In this document: piece after piece, positions 38,342 to 49,260 of the stretch
How the letters are laid out: every line of letters begins with the position of its first letter
How positions within the stretch are numbered: position 1 is the first letter of the stretch
Assembly (NCBI GenBank): GCA_964036045.1
Contig: OZ038387.1
Span: forward strand, 21,095,348-21,159,347
Direction: 5' to 3'
Source: Eutreptiella sp. 'Long Island Sound 2002'
Taxonomy: Eukaryota; Euglenozoa; Euglenophyceae; Eutreptiales; Eutreptiaceae
DNA length: 64,000 nucleotides
Notes under the pieces: generated by a model
What the model was told of the DNA's origin: nothing
The model's database searches: none
The model's input: the letters and a program-made list of their open reading frames with translations, nothing else
Made by a program: the position numbers and the translations under genes

Positions 38342-41300
38342 TTTGAGGTGAAAATGAGCTGCTTTTGGGCTGTTTTCAGGACAATCGTCCTGAAAATTCA
38401 GGACGATCGCCAGTGTGTTAAGTGGGCGTTTGCAACGAGGGCCGTTGTTCTTTCATGGCAATTGGGCTATCAAAGGAATGCAAATGGGTGTTCAATAAGG
38501 CATGTACCATGCCGTGGTGCCACGCGGCGGTCCATTTTGAGGTGAAAATGAGCCGTTTTTGGGCCGGTTTTGGGCCATTTTTCAGGACAAACGTACTGAC
38601 CGTGGAGGCACATATCCAAAGCAGGCAGTTTCTCCTCCATGGTGATTTTCAATGCGTTAAGCAAGACTAGGACCCAGCTCGGTCCTAGTTCGAGTCTTGA
38701 TTACCGAGCTGGGTTAACCCTGTCGAGGTTTTACACCACCTTTTAGGGTCCAAGGATGAGCTACACGTTTTAGCAGCAACAGCAAGCAGCAACAGCAGCA
38801 AGCAGCAGCAGCAGGCGATTAAAATGTCCTTGGGACCACACCGCGGCTCAAAACCGGCATCCAAGTAGCACAAAACGACCGGGGAGCAAAGGCGCATCAC
38901 CACAAACAATTTTCGTTGCGTTTTGAGCCGTCTAGCCAGTTCTATAGCCAATTTAGTGTCCAAAACCGGCCGTTTTTAGGCTTTTTTCGGCTGTTTTCAA
39001 GACGATCGTCCTGAAAGTTCAGGACGATCGCCGCTACGCCAAGCTGGTGTTTCCGATGAGGGCCGTTGTTTTTCCGTGCCGATTGGGCTATCAAAGGATG
39101 GCAAATGGGTGTTCAATAAGGCGTGTACCACGCCGTGGTGCCACGCGCTGGTCCATTTTGAGGTGAAAATGAGCCGTTTTTGAGCCGTGTTTCAATCGCC
39201 GTAACCATGCAGGCACATCTCTAAAGCAAGCGGTTTTTCCTCAACGGTGTTTTCCAATGCGTTATGCAAGACTAGGACCCAGCACGGTCCTAGTTCGAGT
39301 CTTGATTACCGAGCTGGGTTTACCCTGTCGAGGTTTTACACCACCTTTTAGGGTCCAAGGATGAGCTACACGTTTCAGCAAGCAGCAGCAAGCAGCAACA
39401 GCAACAGCAAGCAGACGCTTAAAAAGTCCTTGCGGCCACACCGGGGCTCACAACCGGCATCCAAGTAGCTCAAAACGACCAGGGAGCCAAGGCGCATCAC
39501 CACAAACAAGTTTCGTTGCATTTCGAGCCGCCTAGCCCGTTCTACGGCCGATTTAGTGTCCAAAAATGGCCGTTTTTGGGCCATTTTCGGCTGTTTTTAG
39601 GACAATCGTCCTGAAAACTCAGGACGATCGCCGCTACGCCAAGCTGGTGATTCCGATGCGGGCCGTTGTTCTTTCATGGCGGTTGGGCTATCAAAGAATG
39701 GCAAATGGGTGTGCAATAAGGCGTGTACCACTCCGTGGTTCCACGCGGTGGTCCATTTTGAGGTGAAAACAAGCCGTTTCTGAGCCGTGTTTCAGGACAA
39801 TCGTCGTAACCATGGAGGCACATCTGCAAAGCAAGCGGTCTTTCTTCAACGGTGATTTCCCATGCGTTACGCAGGACTAGGACCCAGCTCGGTCCTAGTT
39901 CGAGTCTTGATAGTTGGGTTTACCGTGTCGAGGTTTTACACCACCTTTTAGGGTCCAAGGGTGAGCAACACGTTTTAGCAGCAGCAGCAACAGCAGCAAG
40001 CAGCAGGCGGTTAAAAAGTCCTTGTGACCACATCGCGTCTCAAAACCGGCATCCAAGTAGCTCAAAACGACCGCGGAGCCAAGGCGCATCACCACAAACA
40101 AGTTTCGTTGCGTTTCCAGCCGTCTAGCCCGTTCTAGGGCCGATTTAGTGTCCAAAAATGGCCGTTTTGGGGCTGTTTTTGGCTGTTTTCAAGACGATCG
40201 TCCTGAAAGTTCAGGACGATCGCCGCTACACCAAGCAGGTGTTTCTGATGAGGGCCGTTGTTCTTTCATGGCGATTGGGCTATTAAAGGATGGCAAATGG
40301 GTGTTCAATAAGGCGTGTACCACGCCGTGGTGCCACGCAGTGGTCCATTTTGAGGTGAAAATGAGCCGTTTTTGAGCCATGTTTCAGGACCATCGCCGTA
40401 ACAATGGAGGAACATCTGCAAAGCAAGCGGTCTTTCTTCAACGGTTATTTCCAATGCGTTACGCAAGACTAGGACCCAGCTCGGTCCTAGTTCGAGTCTT
40501 GATTACCGAGCTGGGTTTACCCTGTTGAGGTTTTACACCACCTTTTAGGGTCCAAGGGTGAGCAACACGTTTTAGCAGCAACAGCAGCAGCAGCAGCAGC
40601 AAGCAGCAGCAGCAGGCGATTAAAATGTCCTTGGGACCACACCGCGGCTCAAAACCGGCATCCAAGTAGCTCAAAACGACCGGGGAGCAACGGCGCATCA
40701 CCACAAATAATTTTTGGTTGCGTTTTGAGCCGTCTAGCCCGTTCTATAGCCAATTTAGTGTCCAAAAATGGCCGTTTTTAGGCTGTTTTCGGCTGTTTTC
40801 AAGACGATCGTCCTGAAAGTTCAGGACGATCGCCGCTACGCCAAGCTGGTGTTTCCGATGAGGGCCGTTGTTCTTCCGTGCAGATTGGGCTATCAAAGGA
40901 TGGCAAATGGGTGTTCAATAAGGCGTGTACCACGCCGTGGTGCCACGCGCTGGTCCATTTTGAGGTGAAAATGAGCCGTTTTTGAGCCGTGTTTCAGGAC
41001 AATCGCCGTAACCATGCAGGCACATCTCTAAAGCAAGCGGTCTTTCCTCGACGGTGATTTCCAATGCGTTATGCAAGACTAGGACCCAGCACGGTCCTAG
41101 TTGGAGTCTTGATTACCTAGCTGGGTTTACCCTGTCGAGGTTTTACACCACCTTTTAGGGTCCAAGGATGAGCTACACGTTTTAGCAAGCAGCAACAGCA
41201 GCAGCAAGCAGACGCTTAAAAAGTCCTTGCGGCCACACCGGGGCTCACAACCGGCATCCAAGTAGCTCAAAACGACCGGGGAGCCAAGGCGCATCACCAC

Positions 41301-43157
41301 AAACAAGTTTCGTTGCGTTTCGAGCCGTCTAGCCCGTTCCACGGCCGATTTAGTGTCCAAAAATGGCCGTTTTTGGGCTGTTTTTGGCTGTTTTCAGGAC
41401 GATCGTCCTTAAAGTTCAGGACGATCGCCGCTACACCAAGCAGGTGATTCCGATGAGGGCCGTTGTTCTTTCATGGCGATTGGGCTATCAAAGGATGGCA
41501 AATGGGTGTGCAATAAGGCGTGTACCACGCCGTGGTCCATTTTGAGGCGAAAGTGAGCTGTTTCCCAGCGCTTTCGGCTGTTTTCAGGACAATCGTCCTG
41601 AAAGTTCAGGACGATCGCCGCTACGCCAAGCAGGTGTTTCCGATGAGGGCCGTTGTTCTTTCATGGCGATTGGGCTATCAAAGGATGGCAAATGGGTGTG
41701 CAATAAGGCGTGTACCACGCCGTGGTGCCACGCAGTGGTCCATTTTGAGGTGAAAATGAGCCGTTTTTGAGCCGTGTTTCAGGACGATCGTCCTAACCAT
41801 GGAGGCACATCTGCAAAGCAAGCGGTCTTTCTTCAACGGTGATTTCCCATGCGTTACGCAAGACTAGGACCCAGCTCGGTCCTAGTTCGAGTCTTGATTA
41901 CCGAGCTGGGTTTACCCTGTCGAGGTTTTACACCACCTTCTAGGGTCCAAGGGTGAGCAGCACGTTTTAGCAGCAAGAGCAGCAGCAGCAGCAGCAACGG
42001 CAAGCAAGCAAGCAGGCGATCCAAAAGTCTTTGCGACAGCTCCGTGGCTCAAAACCGGCATCCAAGTAGCTCAAAACGATCGGGGAGCGAATGCGCATCA
42101 CCACAAACAAGTTTCGTTGCGTTTTGAGCCGTCTAGCCTGTTCTACGGCCGATTTAGTGTCCAAAAATGGCCAATTTTGGGCTGTTTTCGGGACGATCGC
42201 CCTGAAAACTCAGGACATTCACCGGTGTGTCAAGTGCGCGTTTGCAATGAGGGCCGTTGTTCTTCCATAGCGATGGGGCTATGAAATGATGGCAAATGGG
42301 TGTTCAATACGGCATGTACCATGCCGTGGTGCCACACGGTGGTCCATTTTGAGGTGAAAACAAGCCGTTTTTGAGCCTTATTTGAGAACGATCAACCTGA
42401 CTGTAGAGGTCTGTAAATCTGTAAAGCAAGCGGTCTTTCTTCCACGGTGATTTCCCATGCGTTACGCAAGACTAGGACCCAGCTCAGTCCTAGTTCGAGT
42501 ATTGATTACCGAGCTGGGTTTACCCTGTTGAGGTTTTACACCACCTTTTAGGGTCCAAGGCCGAGCAACACATTTTAGCAGCAACAGCGGCAGCAGCAGC
42601 AAGTAGCAGCAGCAACACGCAGCAGGCGGTCCAAAAGTCCTTGCGACCACACCGCGGCTCAAAACCGGCATCCAAGTAGCTCAAAACCACCGGGGAGCAA
42701 AGGCGCATCACCACAAACAAGTTTCGTTGCATTTTGAGCCGTCTAGCCAGTTCTATAGCCAATTTAGTGTCCAAAAAATGGCCGTTTTGGGGCTGTTTTC
42801 CGGACGATCTTCCTGAAACTTCACGACGATCGCCGGTGTGCCAAGTAGGTGTTTCCGATGAGGGCCATTGTTCTTTCATAGCGATTGGGCTATCAAAGGA
42901 TGGCAAATGGGTGTTTGATAAGGCATGTACCATGCGGTGGTGCCACGCGGTGGTCCATTTTGAGATGAAAACGAGCCCTTTTTGAGCCGTACTTCAAGAC
43001 GATCATCCTGACTCTGGAGGCAAATCTGCACAGCAAGCGGTCTTCCATCCGCAGTGATTTCCAAGGCGTTACGCAAGACTAGGACCCAGCTCGGTCCTAG
43101 TTCGAGTCTTGATTACCGAGCTGGGTTTACCCTGTCGAGGTTTTACACCACCTTTTA
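38342..43157 (+). repeat. Family C macrorepeat array, part 2
   Basis: About eight units of the roughly 600-bp repeat, with TTTTACACCACCTTTTAG near 38725, 39335, 39935, 40535, 41135, 41925, 42535 and 43145. A unit at 41530-41600 is shortened, so two CAGGACGATCG blocks come close together. No gene is supported. The array ends exactly at the target-site duplication of element 2. Confidence 0.9.
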
Positions 43158-43181
43158 CTTAGGCGTCACAAGTTGCCCACC
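43153..43181 (+). repeat. Left target duplication and TIR of element 2
   Basis: TTTTA (43153-43157) then 24-bp TIR beginning CTTAGGCGTCACAAGTTGCC. Confidence 0.9.
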
Positions 43182-43361
43182 CTCTAGGACCCCGTATACG
43201 CGCGATTTGACAATATTCTACATTTCTACTTGAGTATGTTATTTGACGTATGTGACCAAAGTTGTTGGCAGAGCTGTGTGACACCCGTTGAAATACGTGT
43301 TGATGTGTTAGCCTTGTGTATCCCCGTCTTCTAGTGTGTTGTATTTGACGTTTTTCTGAAG

Positions 43362-43662
43362 CTGGCCGAAATTTCGGCCAGGTTTTGGGTAACATTGCAA
43401 ACAACTATGTGTATATGCAGTTATTGACCCTTCTGGCCGAAATTTCGGCCAGCTTTTTGGTTTCCTGGTGAATAGGCATATTTATTTTCATTTTTCTTAG
43501 GGCTGGCCAAAATTTCGGCCAGCTTTTTGTTCTGTTCACTATTCAAGCACTTATATTCTGGTTTTTGGGCGGTCTGGCCGAAATTTCGGCCAGCTTTTCC
43601 TATTTTTGAACATTTTATTAATTATTTCCCCTTTGAACACACCTGGCCGAAATTTCGGCCAG
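43362..43662. repeat. Phased palindrome cluster P2-I (5 copies) upstream of gene A
   Basis: CTGGCCGAAATTTCGGCCAG, a 20-bp perfect palindrome, starts at 43362, 43433, 43503, 43574 and 43643, so the steps are 71, 70, 71 and 69 bp. The copy at 43503 has one change; the rest are exact. The roughly 50-bp spacers are unrelated and AT-rich. The cluster ends 70 bp before the ATG of gene A, so it lies in its promoter or 5' leader. It could be an operator, a binding array for the gene B protein, or transposition sites. This is not a CRISPR array. Confidence 0.92.
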
Positions 43663-43733
43663 CTTGCAATTGTCGTTGTTCATGAGTATTACACCATACA
43701 CTCCTACATGACTGTTTTCTTGTATCAGCATTA

Positions 43734-45812
43734 ATGTCTTCTGCTATTACTGTCAATGTTGTACATGCTGCAGTTACTGGTGCTTTTGCTACTACAGCCA
43801 AACCGCTGTTGCGAAATGCATTACGTCGTGGGACTCTGCAAAAGCTTTTGCAATTCTGCCTCTTGTTGCGGAAGAATCGCAGGAGCCAGCACTCCCTGAC
43901 ACAGTTGAAGGCTGCCGCCACTGAGAAGAAGCCCCCACGATGGTACATGACATTTTTGTCACAGTTCCATGCCCTATACTGCCTGCTGCGCCGTATGGCC
44001 CTCCCATACTCTAGCTGTGGGTCTGGTTACAACTGGGGTATTATGTCCTGCCGCCAACGCCGTAAGGTAGGAGTCCTTGGTCAGTGTAATACTAAGCAGG
44101 AGTCCATTCACCATCGTGCTGGACTAGCAGCACACAACTTGTGGAACACCATGCACCGTAGGCAAGTTTGTATATGGTTTGATAACTTGAGGCGTTACAG
44201 GTCGGGAGCTGATCCCCATTCACCCGACTTAACCCTAAACTGTACAGCTGTTGCTGTTTTGCACACTACTGCCCTACCTGCATACCGGGGTCTGCCGGAG
44301 CTGGCCGAAATTGAGGCCAGGGTACCAAAGGTTGCTGATGACATCTTTCGCTCACATAGAGCATTGTTTGATCGTATTGATGTTGCCAACCAAGGTATTC
44401 AGAGAGTTTGGGTTCGTGCTCCTTTGGATATTGCCAGAAAAAATGTTCGTTCCCTCAACTGGAGACCCTTTTTCCTTTCTGAGCTCCGCTCCGGCACACA
44501 CAAAGAGCTTTTGCAACTCGTGGTTGATTTGTCATGTGTAGAACACCACACCAGACACTGTGTTCCGCTGCTTGTGGACATGAAAATACACTTTGCCCTA
44601 CTTAAGCTGTGTTATGGTGCTGCTTATGTTCCCTGGAATTTACCACAATTACTGTTGGGTTTTCCTTTGGTGTACGGAGTATGGCATAGCTATAAGTATT
44701 GCGTTGAATTGATCTACAGGGCGTTCCTGCCGTTCATTAAGTTTTTGGAGGAGGGGAACAGCCTTCACGTTGGGTCTATCCTCCCTCGCAAGGTCAAGGT
44801 CATCCATATGGAGAAGACGTTGCTTGGACTCATGCTAGCCACATCGTCCAATAGAGGCAGACTAGATGAGCGCGTCACTTCCCTGCTCAATAGCCAGCGG
44901 GACTTGACACCCATTCAGCGCAAGGGTTTGCGTATGTTATTAGCCCTTAAGGCTTTGCTGTACACATACTGTGCAGCTGCTTTCAGCATTGGGACTTTGG
45001 TTCGTGAGTGCAACTGGGAGGGACGGGGGGCAGGTTCCGGTATTGTAGCTAAGCAGGCACTTGAGATGTCCCTACTGCTCATGCTGAACATCCTAAAGCC
45101 CGAGGAACAGTTAACCACGGAGTATGTGAAAACCACCGCTGTTGCTCTTTTGTTTTGGAGTCAGTGGCATTCCGCCTCCCTAGGGTGTATCCACTCTGAG
45201 GAGCTGGGTGAGGCACTTCTGATTCGGTTCTCAGCCCAATGTCGCCGCAACACTGCCTGTACTAGTGTCCAACAGTCGTCTGATTTATTTCTGACACTTC
45301 CCCCTGTCCAACCAGGAGAGAAAGTTTTGCGTGGTGTGCTGACTGAGAGATCCGTGGCAATGTTCTGTGCCAATCTTAAACAATTCATCTTGACAGCCCA
45401 TACACAGAGCCTGCCCATTTGTGTTCCCGTTCCGGACTATAAAGTTGAGGTGAGAAGACTGGATGCAGTTGAGGATTTGACGTTCCCCGGTACCATGTCT
45501 AGGACACGAATCACCACAGACCGTTTAAAAGTGGTTCTGTTGCATGCAATGCAAAATCTGGTTGCGCGTACCAGGGTTCCTGAGGGTGTTGAGGATTTTT
45601 TACAGACAAATGCACCTGCCCGCACTGCTGCCGAGCAAGGGGTGTTGCGTACCGCACATGCTTCTATTCGCGCTGCCAACCGTGCACCGGCTGCTGCTGC
45701 TGCTGCTGCTCCCGTTGGAATTGCCTTGCCCCCAAAGCCACCCCCGAAGCCCCGAGCCAGAGGCCCCCCAGTACCCCCCCCCCCCCGCCCAGTACCCCCC
45801 CCCCGCCCCTGA
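43734..45812 (+). CDS. Gene A of element 2: large protein of unknown family, possible transposase
   Basis: A 692-codon ORF from ATG 43734; AG just upstream (TATCAG) could be a leader splice site. The N-terminal 65 residues are basic. The core (about 70-560) is rich in Trp, Tyr, His and Leu, with segments VCIWFDNLRRYRS, LVDMKIHFALLKLCYG, VYGVWHSYKYCVELIYRAFL and VIHMEKTLLGLMLA. Asp150, Asp282 and Glu360 in these are candidate acidic catalytic residues, which is speculative. The C-terminus is Pro-rich over long C runs (45776-45810). In another frame the sequence continues as an acidic tail (DSCDSDQDIDCDADN) to a stop at 45939. The remnant in element 1 shows the same layout, so the true protein probably includes that tail and the C run is miscounted. 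Coding use clearly differs from the flanking repeats. Confidence 0.7.
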   Translation: MSSAITVNVVHAAVTGAFATTAKPLLRNALRRGTLQKLLQFCLLLRKNRRSQHSLTQLKAAATEKKPPRWYMTFLSQFHALYCLLRRMALPYSSCGSGYNWGIMSCRQRRKVGVLGQCNTKQESIHHRAGLAAHNLWNTMHRRQVCIWFDNLRRYRSGADPHSPDLTLNCTAVAVLHTTALPAYRGLPELAEIEARVPKVADDIFRSHRALFDRIDVANQGIQRVWVRAPLDIARKNVRSLNWRPFFLSELRSGTHKELLQLVVDLSCVEHHTRHCVPLLVDMKIHFALLKLCYGAAYVPWNLPQLLLGFPLVYGVWHSYKYCVELIYRAFLPFIKFLEEGNSLHVGSILPRKVKVIHMEKTLLGLMLATSSNRGRLDERVTSLLNSQRDLTPIQRKGLRMLLALKALLYTYCAAAFSIGTLVRECNWEGRGAGSGIVAKQALEMSLLLMLNILKPEEQLTTEYVKTTAVALLFWSQWHSASLGCIHSEELGEALLIRFSAQCRRNTACTSVQQSSDLFLTLPPVQPGEKVLRGVLTERSVAMFCANLKQFILTAHTQSLPICVPVPDYKVEVRRLDAVEDLTFPGTMSRTRITTDRLKVVLLHAMQNLVARTRVPEGVEDFLQTNAPARTAAEQGVLRTAHASIRAANRAPAAAAAAAPVGIALPPKPPPKPRARGPPVPPPPRPVPPPRP
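44301..44320. repeat. Degenerate P2 palindrome inside gene A
   Basis: CTGGCCGAAATTGAGGCCAG, two mismatches from the 20-bp consensus, lies in frame within gene A and encodes ELAEIEAR. It is the only copy in coding sequence. Confidence 0.6.
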
Positions 45813-46031
45813 TGATTCCATTGCTGTCGACTCTTGTGATAGTGACCAGGATATTGATTGTGATGCAGACAACGTTGCCTCCTTTGAAGCCCTAGATGAG
45901 GCGGAACACATTTGTGTGGATACCCAGGACTGGGACTGATTTCTGTTTGCAGCTGTGTTTGTCACTGTGGTATGGGTTCTGCCACGCATTGCCAGTGGTT
46001 TTGGTGTGTCTATTTGCTGTTTCATGTTTTT

Positions 46032-46190
46032 CTGGCCGAAATTTCGGCCAGACTTGTTGTTTTTTCATATGACTAACCCCAGAACACAAATGACTTAAGG
46101 TTCTGGCCGAAATTTCGGCCAGCCTCTCAGAATGGTATTTGTACACAGTGGTTTGACATGCAGAGCAGTGCTGGCCGAAATTTCGGCCAG
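46032..46190. repeat. Phased palindrome cluster P2-II (3 copies) between genes A and B
   Basis: Exact copies of the 20-bp palindrome start at 46032, 46103 and 46171, spaced 71 and 68 bp. They occupy the gap between the end of the gene A tail (45939) and the ATG of gene B (46310), probably its promoter. Confidence 0.92.
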
Positions 46191-46309
46191 GTTATCCGAA
46201 TTTCCTGTCAGGCAGTCCGTTTTGGTCCTTTTTTGGTTGATCTGTGCTTGTTATTTGCTATCTGGGAACTCTCCCCTTCATGAAATGTTGCCCTGTAGCC
46301 CTTTATTTT

Positions 46310-48897
46310 ATGACTGAGCCTGGAGGGGTATCACAGGACATGGCTGTTTCGCCAGATGGTGAGCCTGCAGCAGACAATGGGCAATCTGAAGTGCAATCCC
46401 AGTCTCAAGAGGACCAGGCGAGCACAGAGGGATTTCAAAAGAAGCCTAAGGCCGCACCAAAGAAAAATTCATCATCCTCCATCAAGTTATCCGACTGGGT
46501 TACGTCAACGACGAAAATAAAGGTTCGGTGGGATCAGATTATTATCTACCACGACCGAAAATTTGGGCAGGTCCGTAGGATTTCGGATGATCGCGTGCAA
46601 CGCCGCTACGACGATCTGAAGGCAGCCCCGCCTGTGGATTACATCCAGCATCTTCTTTTTTATAAAGTCACTCGTATGTGTGTTGTGGTATTCTTCTCGA
46701 TAGTACCGTTTTCGCGTCTGAATTTTCGACCCTGCCATTACGAATATTCCTGTTCCACAGCCACTCGCTGGGTTCTGTTGGGGGGTCAGCATGTTTACAC
46801 TGCTGCCCAAAAACACAAGACCGAATTTGAGATGAAAAATATGGAGACTCCGGATTGGACCCTGGTATTTGGTGGTTATGAAGTCAAACAGGACTGCCCC
46901 CTGCGGACTAGGCGCCGGCTTGCAGGCTTACATCAAATCCAGACCACTTCTGGCTCAGCATCCACCAAATCGGAGCGAATGTCCCTACTCCTGGATAGGC
47001 TTGAGGATGAGGATGCCAATGAGTACACCCTGTACCATCACATTACTGTTATGCTTGAAGAGTGTGGTGTTGCTGCCGAGGAAGGCACTGTGGTGTGTTT
47101 CGTTTATTAATTCGGTTTTGTCGATCGACCTGGCCGAAATTTCGGCGAGCTTCTGTGTTCCATATGTTCTCCTGTGCAGAGTGCTGTTGCCAAACGGTGG
47201 GGTGGCGTTGGGCGTTTGGTGAAATTTGTGGGTCTTCCTTCAGTAGACGCCATGGCAGCCATGGAAAAGCGTGGACTACATCCCGCACTGGGTACGTTCA
47301 AGGAAGTGGAAGGCATCACGCCTGACCGACTTCGCGACATCGTAGGTTACATGGATGGGACAAAAAGTACCCTACCCGGTCTCAAAAAAATTATAAAAGA
47401 TGTTAAAAAGGCCCAGATGTGGTCCTGGCACATTCTTCATCCCGAGGCGGTTACCAATGGGCTTGTGAACAACACCAGAGGTATGTTTTGGTCAAACAGG
47501 GGTTTGTATTCGAATAAATCGACCGACCTGGCCGAAATTTCGGCCAGCTTGTGTGTCGTTCAATTAATGCACAATAGGAGCCCACCCTGTGCTACCACCT
47601 GTCTGCAGCTACACTTGGTACTATCGAGATGGCCAAAAGGCAGTGCGCTATTGCATCACACCTGAAGGTAGCCTATGGCAGTTGGACCTGGACTGAAGTA
47701 AACCCCTGGCCCCCGTGGTCAGCAGTAATTAAGGCCCCTCTTTGGAAGGAACCCAAATATGAGGGGTTGCGGGGATTGTTGCAGAAGCCTGTTGCTAAGC
47801 CTGTTTGTGAAAAATCTGATACTGGTCTGGTCAGTATCCAGTGTGCTAGGGAGTCCCTCGTTGAGTCAAGCACAGGCAAACTCATTGCAGAGTCAGGCCG
47901 TGTGGAACTGATGGCAATGCGTTGTGGAGTCCCTGTTCCCAGTATCATTAGTTCACTGCCCTTTGCTGCTTGTGTCATTGAGGTGCCCCGCCTCTATACA
48001 GCTGGTTTGCATAACTTGGTTGCGCAGCTGCTTTTGTCCGGTGTGCCTGTGTTCATTGCGGGTGAGTCTGCTTATGTGAAAGCCACTATTGCTGCTTTGA
48101 AGGCCACTGTGGCTGAGGATATGTATCAGTGTGATGTTGCACTTTACAATTTGTCAAGCAAGACCCCGCTGTACACTTCTACGTCCCATCCGGTTTCCAT
48201 TTGTTCTGCCACTGCCTTTGATAACAGGCTGCCCCGTTACGTGGCTTTTACTGAAGGACCCATGTCGTCTGTGATGCCTGTTGAAATATTCTCATTTCTT
48301 TTGAGCCTGGTTCCGGTCCCAGAACGGGCAGGCAACTGGTTTTTGCTGGGGACTCTGTCTGTGTATTTTGCAAGCATGATGTCTACCAGGTTTTCCAAGG
48401 ACTGCAATGTTGTGTGTGCCCTTTTGGGTGAGGAGACTGTTGTGCCCGATGACTTTGTTCAGCTCATCAGAGCAGGTATCACCAACGCCGACACGTGCCC
48501 CCCCAAGTCATGGGAGGATGTGTACCACGACTTGGGGGCAGGTTTTCCTGTGGATTGTTCTGGGGTTAGGTATGTAGATGAGGATCCTGAGGAGCAAGAT
48601 GGGGAGGCAGAGTCGCAACCAGAGACACACACTCCAAAGAAGAAACCCAAACATGCCCCTGCCCCCTCACCCAGTGGCACGCAGTGCGCTCAGGCCACCC
48701 CAGCTTCCTCCTCAGGCGCTGTTGCCCCTACTGGCAAAGGTATGAATACTTTTGTGAATCATTTTTCACCATCCCAGGGTGGAAACACACAGTCACAGAA
48801 CTCTGCCACTGCCAAGCCTGGTGCTGCAGCCCCTGCCAAGCCTCCTGCTAACACAGGTGCTAAGAAGCCCCGTGCATCTGGTCTGCGCAAGCGCTAA
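46310..48897 (+). CDS. Gene B of element 2: ParB/sulfiredoxin-fold-like protein, four exons, 761 aa
   Basis: Exons 46310-46673, 46761-47092, 47180-47480 and 47609-48897 join in phase across GT-AG introns of 87, 87 and 128 nt. ATG 46310 is chosen because the frame upstream has only a GTG. Residues 1-60 are acidic/Gln-rich then basic (KKPKAAPKK). Residues 71-185 follow the order of a ParB N-terminal domain: IIIY strand, QVRR, helix, then WVLLGGQHVYTAAQK at about 125-139, a PDW strand and CPLRTRRRLAGLHQ. The GGQH motif corresponds to the GxxR/DGQHR box of ParB-like proteins, by eye only. The middle contains YMDGT, LHPEAV and SWTWTEVNPWPPW, shared with element 1. The C-terminal 90 residues are acidic then Pro/Ala/Lys-rich (THTPKKKPKHAP, ending SGLRKR), suggesting nuclear localisation and DNA contact. 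Introns 2 and 3 each contain one P2 palindrome. A DNA-binding or regulatory partner of gene A is the best guess. Confidence 0.75.
47130..47149. repeat. P2 palindrome in intron 2 of gene B
   Basis: CTGGCCGAAATTTCGGCGAG, one mismatch, inside intron 47093-47179. Confidence 0.85.
47528..47547. repeat. P2 palindrome in intron 3 of gene B
   Basis: An exact 20-bp copy inside intron 47481-47608. Confidence 0.9.
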
Positions 48898-48936
48898 TGC
48901 CAGTCCTGCTGCTTATATTGCCTGTCAGCATGAAGT

Positions 48937-49260
48937 CTGGCCGAAATTTCGGCCAACATGCAGTCCTCAGCCCCTTCAGCCTTTTATTATTGTGTTTCCC
49001 CATAGGCACTACAAAAGTCTGCTTTGATTCGTCAGGTGGCAAGTATTTGCTTGTAATTGAGTATATTATGTTGCACACCCTGTTCAAATGTCACTGCTCC
49101 TGTGTTCCTTGCTCATGTCTACTGTCTTAGGTACCCATTTCAGTGATCATATTCGGAGTTTCGATGGACCTGGCCGAAATTTCGGCCAGCTTAGGCCTGT
49201 CTGTCAAATAGGACCATGTGTTTGGACATTTTTCGAAGAGCTGGCCGAAATTTCGGCCAG
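48937..49260. repeat. P2 palindromes downstream of gene B (3 copies)
   Basis: Copies start at 48937 (last base changed), 49170 and 49241. The last two are exact and 71 bp apart. They lie in the 3' region of element 2; the remaining 49261-49682 is AT-rich, non-coding, with a C run at about 49408-49425. Confidence 0.9.

Noticed and set aside
43362-43662. CRISPR-like array (20-bp repeats, about 50-bp unique spacers)
   Set aside because: The repeats are perfect palindromes also scattered in introns and 3' DNA of a spliced eukaryotic gene, and no cas-like genes are present. A protein-binding array is a better reading.
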